In this document: positions 54,096-61,994 of the stretch, one piece after another
Position numbering within the stretch: position 1 is the stretch's first letter
Layout of the letters: every line of letters begins with the position of its first letter
Source: Oscillospiraceae bacterium
GTDB lineage: Bacteria > Bacillota > Clostridia > Oscillospirales > Oscillospiraceae
DNA length: 64,000 nt
Assembly (NCBI GenBank): GCA_902787755.1
Contig: CADAHL010000010.1
Span: 41,788-105,787, forward strand
Direction: 5' to 3'
The notes under the pieces: model-generated
Told to the model about the DNA's origin: nothing
Seen by the model: only the letters and a program-made list of their open reading frames with translations
The model's database searches: none
Program-made: the position numbers and the translations under genes

Positions 54096-55328
54096 TCACT
54101 CCCCTTTCCGCCGCCGGTACAAATACTCGTCCAGCTCCTTGCGCACCTTCTCCGGGATCTCCCGGCCCACCGGGCAGACCGCGGCGCAGGCCATCCGCCG
54201 GGTCAGCTCCGCGATGAAGCCGATATCCTCCGCCAGATGCTCCATGTCCATCAGCTCCGGCCGGTCATAGCGGCCGTGGATCGGAGCGTGATCGCTCTTG
54301 GCGATCCGGGCCAGGGACACCGCCGGAACCCCCTTGTCGGCAAAGCTGGTGGAATCGCTGGAATAGACGCCGACCCGGGTGGAGATGGGATAGCCCAGCT
54401 CAGCGCCCATATAGCTGAGATAGTGGGCCAGCTTCTCCTCGCCGGAGACACAGGCAATGGCCTTGCCCATCAGCGAGCCGATCATATCCAGGTTGATGTT
54501 CAGGGCGATCTTCTCCAGCTCCGCCTCGTGGTCCCGGACATAGGCCTTGGAGCCCAGCAGGCCCCGCTCCTCACTGCCGCAGAACACGAAGCGCAGGCCA
54601 TAGTTGAGATCCTGATCCTTCAGGGCCTCCATCACGCCCAGCAGACCCACGCAGCCGGACAGATTGTCATAGGAGCCGTGGGACAGGGCGGTGCTGTCAT
54701 AGTGGGCGGTGAGGGTGATCCACTCGTCCCGGCGTCCGGGGATCCGGGCCACCACGTTGTGGGAGCAACCGTCGTATTCCCGCTGCCGGATGGTGATGCG
54801 CACCCGCCGCACCCTGTCTCTCACCAGGCGAACCGCGGTTTTGGCGTTGAGCATGGCGCACAGCAGCTTCTTCTCGCCGTTCACCACATGCTCCCGCAGG
54901 TCCCGCCGGTCGATATCCTCATGCTCCGCGTGGAGCTTTCCGTACTGGAACAGGATCCCCTTCGCCCCGGCCTTTACCAGATCCTGATAGGTAAACCGGC
55001 CGATCCCCAGGGTATCCATCAGAACGATCTTGTCCCTGGCCCCGGCGATGGACACCGGATCCTGGCCGGGCATGTAATACAGTTCCCCTTCCACGCTTCC
55101 GCTGCCGCAGCAGCGCAGGCCCTCGCAGGGGATGGGCTCGCCGTCGGCCAGCACCTGGGCTTCCTCAATTTGGCCCATAGGGACCCGGAATTCCTCCAGC
55201 CAGGCCTGAACGCCCAGAGCCTCGCACCGGGCCTTCAGATACTCCGCCGCCCGCAGCTCCTCCGGGGTCCCGCTGGCATGCACGTAGTCCAGGTCCTCGA
55301 AAATCTTCCGCATTTTTTCCGCATCCAT
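54096..55328 (-). CDS. M28 family zinc peptidase with PA-type insert
   Basis: A 410-residue aminopeptidase-like protein without signal peptide. The zinc site shows TLTAHYDSTALSHGSYDNLS, then FCGSEERGLLGSKAYV, INLDMIGS and SDHAPIHGRYDRPE. Residues 60-150 form a protease-associated-like domain (IAGARDKIVLMDTLGIGRFTYQD). ATG 55328 follows AGAGAGGAG; the longer frame from 55388 crosses a divergent promoter area. Substrates unknown. Confidence 0.88.
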   Translation of the reverse strand: MDAEKMRKIFEDLDYVHASGTPEELRAAEYLKARCEALGVQAWLEEFRVPMGQIEEAQVLADGEPIPCEGLRCCGSGSVEGELYYMPGQDPVSIAGARDKIVLMDTLGIGRFTYQDLVKAGAKGILFQYGKLHAEHEDIDRRDLREHVVNGEKKLLCAMLNAKTAVRLVRDRVRRVRITIRQREYDGCSHNVVARIPGRRDEWITLTAHYDSTALSHGSYDNLSGCVGLLGVMEALKDQDLNYGLRFVFCGSEERGLLGSKAYVRDHEAELEKIALNINLDMIGSLMGKAIACVSGEEKLAHYLSYMGAELGYPISTRVGVYSSDSTSFADKGVPAVSLARIAKSDHAPIHGRYDRPELMDMEHLAEDIGFIAELTRRMACAAVCPVGREIPEKVRKELDEYLYRRRKGE

Positions 55329-55519
55329 AGCCGGTCTCCTCTCTGTCTTTGATAGTCCGATTATACCATAGCCGCGCCTGAGGCGCAACAGAGCCCGTCA
55401 GGGGAGGCTGGCGAGTCCGAGTCTGCTTCCCAAACTTGCTCTTTTCCGGCCCGGAAAACTGTGCTATACTGTTATTTGTTCCCAATAACGACAGATCATC
55501 CCAACAAAGGAGGTCCCCT

Positions 55520-56254
55520 ATGGATCAAAAGCGTATGGAAGAGCTGATGCAGAACGAACAGGTGCGCGCATTGGTGCATTCCGTCATCGACGGCTTTATG
55601 AAGCAGGGCGCCAAGGAGCAGGAGCGGAAGCTGCGCAATTTCCGCGAGCTGAACAAAACGGCGGTAAAAGGTCAGACTCTCTTTACCGGCTCCTCCCTGA
55701 TGGAGCATTTTCCCATCACCGAGCTGTGGGCCGCCGCGGGGCTGCCGGGCCTGGTGTACAACCGGGGCATCGGCGGCTACACCAGCGACGATTTTGTCCG
55801 GGCCCTGGACGTACAGCTTCTGGATCTGGAGCCGAAGCTGGTGTTTCTGAACATCGGCACCAATGACATGCGGGAATGGCCCGACGGCCGGGATTGGGAA
55901 CAGGGCATCCTGGACAATTATGAGATCATCCTCCGGCGCTGCCGGGAGGCCCTTCCGGATACCCGGATCGTGATGATGGCCTTCTATCCGGTGAACCCCG
56001 AGGTTGCGGGAGACACGCCCTTTGCTCAGGGCATGCTGAAGGTCCGAAACAAGGAGAATCTGGCGCGCATCAACGCCAGGCTCAAGGCCTTCGCCGCGGA
56101 CCACGGCTGCGAGTTTGTGGACGCCAACGCCGGCCTCACCGATGAGAAGGGCAATCTGAAGGCCGAATACACCGTGGAGGGCGTGCACATGTACGCCGAC
56201 GCCTACCGGATTGTCTTCAACAATCTCCTGCCCTACCTGCCAGGCAGAGAATAA
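55520..56254 (+). CDS. SGNH/GDSL hydrolase
   Basis: A 244-residue esterase-like protein of the SGNH superfamily. Block I is TLFTGSSLMEHFP (Ser), block II RGIGGYTSDD (Gly), block III LNIGTNDMREWPD (Asn), and block V VEGVHMYADAYR (His). N-terminal helices precede the fold. AAAGGAGG lies 8 bases before ATG 55520. Probably a cytoplasmic deacylase or esterase. A terminator follows. Confidence 0.9.
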   Translation: MDQKRMEELMQNEQVRALVHSVIDGFMKQGAKEQERKLRNFRELNKTAVKGQTLFTGSSLMEHFPITELWAAAGLPGLVYNRGIGGYTSDDFVRALDVQLLDLEPKLVFLNIGTNDMREWPDGRDWEQGILDNYEIILRRCREALPDTRIVMMAFYPVNPEVAGDTPFAQGMLKVRNKENLARINARLKAFAADHGCEFVDANAGLTDEKGNLKAEYTVEGVHMYADAYRIVFNNLLPYLPGRE

Positions 56255-56275
56255 GCAGCCGCGGAACAAAGCGCA

Positions 56276-56308
56276 AAAACGGAGGCCGTTAAACGGTCTC
56301 CGTTTTTT
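56276..56308. terminator. Intrinsic terminator between converging genes
   Basis: Stem AAAAACGGAGgCCGTT/AACGGtCTCCGTTTTTT with a 3-base loop; serves the SGNH gene and faces the end of the BMP-fusion gene. Confidence 0.85.
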
Positions 56309-56324
56309 GTGCGCCGCCGGGTTC

Positions 56325-59300
56325 TCAGCTTCCGAAGAACAGGTTGGCGGCCTGGTTATACAGGTAGATGGTCTTCACCAGATCCCGGAGCAGCTCGGAG
56401 GCGCCGGAATAGCTCAGGGTCGAGGTGCAGTAGCTCAGCCCGCAGAACTGAATCCGGGCCACCTCTTCCCCGGCTCTGGTCACCAGCAGCTCATGCTCCG
56501 TATCCAGCTGGGCCGCGGGAACTCCGGGCGTCTGCACATACCAGTACCCGCCGTTGTTCACCGGGGTCGCCTCGGTGCCGTCGATGGTGAAGCAGTAGTC
56601 GCCGATGCTGCCGGAATCCAGCCGGAAGTAGTTGCGGATCACACTGCTGCTCTCCACCACCAGACTCAATCCGTAGTAGCTCAGGCTGCCGCCGGCCTGC
56701 AGATCCACCACCAGGGCATAGGGGGCCAGATCCGTCTCCGTCACGCCGGTGACGGTGGGCAGCTTCTCTTCTTCCCGGAAGAAGGCGTGGGCATAGACGC
56801 CGTAGTCAGCCATCGCCCGGGCCAGTCCTGCCAGGTTTTGGTTGGAGGACCCGGACACAGCGTTCAGATAATCCTTGATGCTGGTGGTGATCCCATCCTC
56901 GAAGATCGTATCCGTACTCTGATTGTACAGGGGGACCTGTCGGCCGGAGCCGGTGAACACCCGAAGGCTGACCGGCTCGTCCATGTCCGGCGCCGCCTTC
57001 AGGGCGGTGAATTTATACAGCGTCTGGGACCCCGCCTGGGTCGTATCAGCCTGGGCAATGAGCTGCGTCTCGTCGCCGAAGATCACATAGGCGTCCTCAT
57101 CGGCGGTCAGCTCCTCGGGCAGCACCAGGTAGAGGTTCAGGCCGATGCTGCCGGTGGTGGTGATGCTGAAGCCGTAGATCTCCGCCGTGGGCCGGGCAAA
57201 GAGATCGTCGATCACCAGGACCCGGGCAGCGGTCGCCATGCTCTCCGGCTCGGCCATCCAGTCGTCGGAAATCAGCACGTTGCCCTCCAGGATTCCGGCC
57301 ACCAGATCGGCGTAAACAGTCTCGTTAAAGCTCTCGCTCCACTGGGTGCTGGGCGCAAGCTGCACGTAGTTGCGGTCCGTTTCGTAATACTCGATCCCCA
57401 GCCTGGTCACCATCCCGCTCGGATTCATTCCGTAAAGCAGCCGGTAGAGATAGTCGGTCACCGCAGCGCCGATCCCCTTCATAGCCGAGGTCAGGGTCAC
57501 GTTCTCCCCGGCGACGGCATTCAGAGCGTTCGCCTGGTCCACGTCCACGCCGATCACCCGTCCGCCGCAGGTTCCGGCCGCCTGGGCCACGGAATTGCCG
57601 ATCCCGCCGCCGCAGGCGAACACCACCTGGGTGCCGTCTTCAAACCAGCCCTCCATAGCCTCGGTGATCCGGTCGTCAGGGAAAAACTGGTTGGCGTAGG
57701 CAAATTTGATCTCCGTATCCGGAAGGTTCAGCTCTCTGGCCGCGAAATCCGCGCCCTGGATGAAACCGTAGCCGTAGCGTACCACGGCGGGCACAGCCAT
57801 TCCGCCCAGGAAGCCCAGCCGGGTGTAGCCCAGCTTCACCGCCGCATAGCCGGCCAGGAAGCCGGCCTGCTCTTCCTCATAGCTGACGCACTCCACGTTC
57901 TCCGGGATCTCGTCCAGGCCGGCCAGGTGCAGATCGGTCTCGGAGAGATCCAGGCCCAGGAACATCACTTCCGGGTGATCCGGCGCCAGGGCCGCGATGC
58001 TCTCGGCAGCGCTCATGCCCGGCAGGATCAGCACATCGCAGCCGTCGGCGATGGCCTGCCCGGTGGTGGAGACGAGCTGATCGGGATCCGTAGGGACATA
58101 GGAAGTGAGATCGAGGTCATTGCCTGCGCAGAAATCTGCCGCCGCCCCATAGGCCGCCTGGTTGAAGGCTTCGTCGTTGACCGGGCCGCCGTCGGTCACC
58201 ACCGCCACCCGGAAGCCGGTCACCGTGACGAAGACCTCGGCAGAACCCAGAATCTCGTTGCTTTCCGCATCGAACAGGAGAAATTCCAGAATCTCCATGC
58301 CCGGCCGGCAGGGATTGACCGACCAGGTATTCTCCGCGCAATAGGAGACGCTGGCGCAGCCGGTCCTACACCGATAGCCCACATAGCACGGTCCCAGGGA
58401 GGGATCCGTGGTGACGGTGATCGTCCCCGGCTCGCCGAAGCGCTGGATGCTCAGCTCCGCGGGACTGACCTGGATCAGTCCGCTGCCCCGGGGATAATCC
58501 GTGGGGCTCATGGGATAGGCCGCGGCGAAGTCTTCTCCGTCATAGGGAGCCGTCCGCTCATGGTGGGGATCCCGGAAGTGCTCCATGTTCCGCAGGAAAT
58601 AAACATGGGACGGGTCGGGCCCGGAATCCCAGGTGGCATCCACATTGTAGTACACATCGCCCAGGCGCACGATGTTCCAGCTGTGGTCCACACTGGCCAC
58701 GACCCGGCAGTCCACGTCAAGGCTCAGAAGCAGACGGTACAGCAGCACCGCGTAGCCCTGGCACACCGCGGTCCCGTTCATCAGCGCCGCATATGCCGTG
58801 CGCTTGAGCCCGTAGCTGTCGTCGTACAGATTGTCATAGTCGTAGGTCACATGGCTGCAGACGTAATCATACACGCCCAGAATTTTTTCATAGGGCTCCT
58901 CATTGTAGAGATCCAGCGAATCCAGCAGCTGGTTCACCGCGGCGTCCAGCTCCTGCTCCTGCTGGGCGCTGGTATAGTAGGCCATGGTGAGGCAGAACAC
59001 GCCGCCCTGATAGCTGCTCTGGGCGCCTTCCCACTGCCACTGGAGATAGTCTCCCGCAGTGGGGTCTCCGTTGTGCTCCATCGCCTGATCAAAAGCGGTG
59101 GAGTAGCTGATGCTCTCCGTCCCGGTATAGCAGACGCGGATGTTCTCCTCCCGGGCCTGCATGCCCTCCCGGAAGGCCGTGACCACCTGGTCAAAGCTGG
59201 CGCAGTTCGTGATCGCGCTGTTCTGTTCCGCCGTCTCGAGTCTGGCCTGCAGTTCACTCTCCGAGATCTCCCCTGCGTACAGAGGGTTCACCCGGAGCTC

Positions 59301-59522
59301 CATCAGCTCCTCCGGGATCGGTCCGGCCAGGGTCTCCGTCCCGTCCTCGGGTATTTCGGCTTCGGCGGCGAGCTCCTCCTCCGGCAGATCGACAGGAGAG
59401 ACCTCGAGCAGTTCCTCCGCCGGAGCGCCGTCGCTCTCTTCGGCAAGCGCCGCCGGCATCAGGCCCAGAAGCAGCACCAGGCACAGCAGCAGCGCAAGGG
59501 TTTTCTGAACGGTTCTTCTCAT
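56325..59522 (-). CDS. Secreted transglutaminase-like/BMP-type binding-protein fusion
   Basis: 1065 residues. Signal peptide 1-27 (LALLLCLVLLLGLMPAALA), an acidic linker to about 70, then a transglutaminase-like core with Cys254 (GTAVCQGYAVLLYRL), His280 (VDHSWNIV) and Asp295 (NVDATWD). A beta module (about 350-435) leads to a BMP/PnrA-type periplasmic-binding fold from about 437 to 745 (VVTDGGPVNDEAFNQAAYG, CGGGIGNSVAQAAG). The last 320 residues hold beta-rich modules of unknown type. No lipobox or C-terminal anchor. The combination is unusual; function may be sensing or processing at the cell surface. ATG 59522 has GGAGGAAGGAATC upstream. Confidence 0.82.
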   Translation of the reverse strand: MRRTVQKTLALLLCLVLLLGLMPAALAEESDGAPAEELLEVSPVDLPEEELAAEAEIPEDGTETLAGPIPEELMELRVNPLYAGEISESELQARLETAEQNSAITNCASFDQVVTAFREGMQAREENIRVCYTGTESISYSTAFDQAMEHNGDPTAGDYLQWQWEGAQSSYQGGVFCLTMAYYTSAQQEQELDAAVNQLLDSLDLYNEEPYEKILGVYDYVCSHVTYDYDNLYDDSYGLKRTAYAALMNGTAVCQGYAVLLYRLLLSLDVDCRVVASVDHSWNIVRLGDVYYNVDATWDSGPDPSHVYFLRNMEHFRDPHHERTAPYDGEDFAAAYPMSPTDYPRGSGLIQVSPAELSIQRFGEPGTITVTTDPSLGPCYVGYRCRTGCASVSYCAENTWSVNPCRPGMEILEFLLFDAESNEILGSAEVFVTVTGFRVAVVTDGGPVNDEAFNQAAYGAAADFCAGNDLDLTSYVPTDPDQLVSTTGQAIADGCDVLILPGMSAAESIAALAPDHPEVMFLGLDLSETDLHLAGLDEIPENVECVSYEEEQAGFLAGYAAVKLGYTRLGFLGGMAVPAVVRYGYGFIQGADFAARELNLPDTEIKFAYANQFFPDDRITEAMEGWFEDGTQVVFACGGGIGNSVAQAAGTCGGRVIGVDVDQANALNAVAGENVTLTSAMKGIGAAVTDYLYRLLYGMNPSGMVTRLGIEYYETDRNYVQLAPSTQWSESFNETVYADLVAGILEGNVLISDDWMAEPESMATAARVLVIDDLFARPTAEIYGFSITTTGSIGLNLYLVLPEELTADEDAYVIFGDETQLIAQADTTQAGSQTLYKFTALKAAPDMDEPVSLRVFTGSGRQVPLYNQSTDTIFEDGITTSIKDYLNAVSGSSNQNLAGLARAMADYGVYAHAFFREEEKLPTVTGVTETDLAPYALVVDLQAGGSLSYYGLSLVVESSSVIRNYFRLDSGSIGDYCFTIDGTEATPVNNGGYWYVQTPGVPAAQLDTEHELLVTRAGEEVARIQFCGLSYCTSTLSYSGASELLRDLVKTIYLYNQAANLFFGS

Positions 59523-59573
59523 GATTCCTTCCTCCGCTTCCATGATTCATGTGGCTTTTCTCTTTCCATCCGG

Positions 59574-59673
59574 GACGGACACGTCCGTCCGCCGGTCTTG
59601 TACGCGCCGACGGACAGGGAAAAAATCTCATATCCGACAGGTCCATTATAAATGGCTTTCTGTTCTATCGCAA
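59574..59673 (-). promoter_or_regulatory. Promoter and structured leader of the fusion-protein gene
   Basis: Minus-strand TTGCGA (59668-59673) and TATAAT (59645-59650) are 17 bp apart. The leader then has GTCCGTCGGC, a GGACGGAC segment, and GTCCGTCC (59574-59615). The middle segment can pair with either neighbour, so two exclusive hairpins are possible. The 115-nt leader has no T-run terminator. Confidence 0.5.
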
Positions 59674-59769
59674 CCCTTATTTCCGCAAATGAGCGGCCCG
59701 ATCCGGGCCGTTTCTCTCCTAAAAGCACAGCGCCCGCCACCGCTTTACTGGTGCTGAAGGTCCTGTGCT

Positions 59770-59904
59770 GTGTATCGGGATGAAGGGATTCCCAAGACCT
59801 TCGTTATCAAAAAAGCTGTCAAAGGGTATCTCGATCAGAGAGAAAATCAGGGGCAGGAAAAGATTAAAGAGACTAAAGAGGAAGGCCAAAAATCGGATGT
59901 CTAA
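59770..59904 (+). pseudogene. Possible ribbon-helix-helix gene fragment
   Basis: A short open stretch reads YRDEGIPKTFVIKKAVKGYL then D and a charged tail EKIKETKEEG. It looks like the second helix of a CopG-type ribbon-helix-helix protein, without the N-terminal strand and with only GTG as possible start. It ends just before an inverted repeat AGAACAGCG/CGCTGTTCT (59911-59944). Its base use is richer in A than its neighbours. Probably the remnant of a small regulator; low confidence. Confidence 0.3.
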
Positions 59905-59982
59905 CAACAGAGAACAGCGCCGCCGTGATTGGTGACGCTGTTCTTACCCGACGATATTCGGCAAAGATCGGCATGAAAATGC

Positions 59983-60050
59983 CATCCACCTCAGAGTGTG
60001 CTGCAACAGCAGAAGGCATTTCTATTTTTTTAAAAAGCATCCACCTCAGA
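59983..60050. repeat. Two direct repeats of CATCCACCTCAGA in an AT-rich gap
   Basis: The 13-base word occurs at 59983-59995 and 60038-60050, 55 bp apart, between the fragment above and hypA. The gap 59905-60158 has no supported gene; a TATGAT -10 box near 60101 may start hypA. Confidence 0.55.
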
Positions 60051-60158
60051 TTTTAGATATCCACATCTTACTTTTTTCGTGACTTTCCCGCACTTCTATG
60101 GTATGATGAGCCCGAACGACAGGGCCGCGGCCCGGAGAAGCGGAGAGGTTTCATCGCC

Positions 60159-60503
60159 ATGCACGAACTGGGAACCATTTATTACGTCATTGATACGGTT
60201 GAGAAGCTGATGGTGGAAAACCAGCTGACCAAGGTGGCCTCCATCACCCTGGAGATCGGTGAGGTCAGCGGCATCGTGCCCCAGTATCTGACCGATTTCT
60301 GGCTCTACGCCCGGGCCAAGACCGAACATTTCCAGGAGACCGAGCTGAAGGTCGAGACGCTGAAGGCCGTCACCTACTGTCAGGACTGCGGGAAGACCTA
60401 TCCCACCCTGCAATACGCCAAGATCTGCCCCTACTGCCAGAGCGGCAACACCTTCCTGGTCACGGGCAACGAATACAACATCAAGGAGATCGAGGCCATG
60501 TGA
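60159..60503 (+). CDS. hypA: Hydrogenase/urease nickel metallochaperone HypA
   Basis: A 114-residue nickel and zinc binding maturation protein. The nickel site is the N-terminal MHEL, with His2 and the amino terminus; the zinc site has Cys74, Cys77, Cys90 and Cys93 (CQDCG and CPYC). Normal HypA length. No hydrogenase, hypB or other hyp gene is in the window, so it is an orphan here. Confidence 0.93.
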   Translation: MHELGTIYYVIDTVEKLMVENQLTKVASITLEIGEVSGIVPQYLTDFWLYARAKTEHFQETELKVETLKAVTYCQDCGKTYPTLQYAKICPYCQSGNTFLVTGNEYNIKEIEAM

Positions 60504-60521
60504 GCCCGCTCTCAACGAAAC

Positions 60522-60561
60522 AACCGGCTACGAAGAAGAGCCTGTCTTCGCAGCCGGTTTT
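60522..60561. terminator. Intrinsic terminator after hypA
   Basis: Stem AACCGGCTaCGAAGA/TCTTCGcAGCCGGTT with a short loop and TTTCCTTTAT; also close to the end of the converging membrane-protein gene. Confidence 0.82.
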
Positions 60562-60564
60562 CCT

Positions 60565-60909
60565 TTATCCCTCCCAGGGGACTTTTTCTTTTTTTGGTTT
60601 TCGGAGCTTTTGGATCCGGGCCTTCCAGGCTTTCCGTCGATTCTCCCTCTTGTATTCTTTCGGAAACTGAGCGAAAAACTGCTCGTCTCCCAGAAGCCGC
60701 CGAAATTCATCCATCTCCCGGCGCCAGCGGATGGCGAGGCCCGCGAACATGAACAGTCCGATATACAGCAGCATCAGGATGGACCACCAGTAGCCCAACT
60801 GCTCGGAATAATCGAACAACAGCAGCGCCGGAACGATCGCGGCAAAGAAGAGCAGGCGGATCAGGATATAGGTGAGCATGGGGCTGCCGCCCCTGCGTCC
60901 GCGTCTCAT
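60565..60909 (-). CDS. Small two-helix membrane protein of unknown function
   Basis: A 114-residue protein with two transmembrane helices (ILIRLLFFAAIVPALLLF and WSILMLLYIGLFMFAGLAI) followed by a strongly basic cytoplasmic tail of about 50 residues (KEYKRENRRKAWKARIQKLR). ATG 60909 is behind AAGGAGGGGACGGAG. It lies 26 bp after tatD on the same strand. The family is not recognised. Confidence 0.75.
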   Translation of the reverse strand: MRRGRRGGSPMLTYILIRLLFFAAIVPALLLFDYSEQLGYWWSILMLLYIGLFMFAGLAIRWRREMDEFRRLLGDEQFFAQFPKEYKRENRRKAWKARIQKLRKPKKEKVPWEG

Positions 60910-60935
60910 CTCCGTCCCCTCCTTTCGATTTTTTC

Positions 60936-61697
60936 TCAGGCGATGCCGAACAGCCGCTTTCCGTTTTCCCAGGTGATCGCCTCCACCTGCTCTTCGCTCA
61001 GCCCCCGGATCCGGGCAATGGTCTCGATCACATAGCGCAGATTGCGGGAGTCGTTGCGCTTGCCCCGCATGGGAACAGGGCTCAGATAGGGGCTGTCGGT
61101 CTCGATGAGGATCCGGTCCTCCGGGCAGATTTCCAGCACCTCCAGGGCCTTCCGGGCGTTCTTGTAGGTGATGGGGCCGTCGAAGCCCAGGTACCAGCCC
61201 CGCTTCAACAGCTCCGCCGCCATCTCCGGACTGCCGGAGAAGCAGTGGAACACGCCCCGCAGCCCCGGGTAATCCTTCACGATCTCCAGGGAATCGGCGT
61301 GGGCCTCCCGGTCGTGGACGATCACGGGCTTGTCCAGCGCCAGCGCCAGCTCGATCTGCCGGCGAAAGACCTCCTTCTGCAGGTCCTTGTAGCTCTGATC
61401 CCAGTAGTAGTCCAGGCCGATCTCCCCGATGGCAACGCACTTGGGGTGCCGGGCCAGCTCCAGGATCTGCTCCCAGCCCTCGGGGCTGTACTTGTCCAGA
61501 TCCGAGGGGTGATAGCCCACGGCGGCGTAGACGAAGTCGAAGCGCTGGGCCAGCTCCAGGGCCAGGCGGCTGCTCCGTTCGTCGCAGCCCGGGTCCACAA
61601 TGAGCCCCACGCCAGCGGCGTGGACCTGGGTCAGAAGCTCCTCCCGGTCGGCGTTGAAGCTGCCGGAATCGTAATGGGCATGGGTATCAAAGATCAT
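60936..61697 (-). CDS. tatD: TatD family metal-dependent hydrolase (putative DNase)
   Basis: A 253-residue TIM-barrel nuclease. Metal ligands are seen in IFDTHAHYD, AIGEIGLDYYWD, VIVHDREAHAD, VFHCFSGSPE and IETDSPYL. The start at 61697 has GGGAGGCGAGACG upstream. The same site with start codon is repeated twice upstream in frame (61718, 61739), so longer products with M-x-x-G-G-x-T extensions are possible. TatD enzymes cut DNA 3' ends in repair or quality control. Confidence 0.93.
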   Translation of the reverse strand: MIFDTHAHYDSGSFNADREELLTQVHAAGVGLIVDPGCDERSSRLALELAQRFDFVYAAVGYHPSDLDKYSPEGWEQILELARHPKCVAIGEIGLDYYWDQSYKDLQKEVFRRQIELALALDKPVIVHDREAHADSLEIVKDYPGLRGVFHCFSGSPEMAAELLKRGWYLGFDGPITYKNARKALEVLEICPEDRILIETDSPYLSPVPMRGKRNDSRNLRYVIETIARIRGLSEEQVEAITWENGKRLFGIA

Positions 61698-61754
61698 CGT
61701 CTCGCCTCCCGCGATCATCGTCTGGCCTCCCGCAGCCATCGTCTGGCCTCCCGC
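61692..61754 (-). repeat. Three tandem 21-bp units each carrying a ribosome site and ATG
   Basis: The minus strand reads three times GCGGGAGGC(C/G)AGACGATG plus a short tail, at exactly 21-bp spacing. All three ATG codons are in the tatD frame. The units differ at two to four positions. Confidence 0.85.
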
Positions 61755-61913
61755 CGGGCTTTTTATGATTATATCGCAAACCGCGGCCCGGTGCAAGCAC
61801 CGACCCGCGGCGGATTTGTCGCACAATCTCCCGGTTGCTTTGCCGTCCTTGAGATTCCTCTTTTCGCCCGGGGTGGCGGGCCGATTCTGCCTTTTCCACG
61901 TCCGTTTCCTCCA

Positions 61914-61942
61914 TTGTCAGCAAAAGGGCGCTGTGATATAAT
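61914..61942 (+). promoter_or_regulatory. Promoter of the GH4 gene
   Basis: TTGTCA (61914-61919) and TATAAT (61937-61942) with a 17-bp spacer, 52 bp before ATG 61995. Confidence 0.75.
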
Positions 61943-61994
61943 CAGAGCACCATTGAAGTCACGATCTGAGAACACACCGGAAGGGGTACTGACT

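Noticed and set aside
56211-59651. Long open frame opposite the transglutaminase/BMP fusion
   Set aside because: Antisense shadow; no ribosome site or recognisable protein.
59719-59907. Hydrophobic 62-codon frame on the minus strand
   Set aside because: No ribosome site; its hydrophobicity comes from reading A-rich DNA on the opposite strand.
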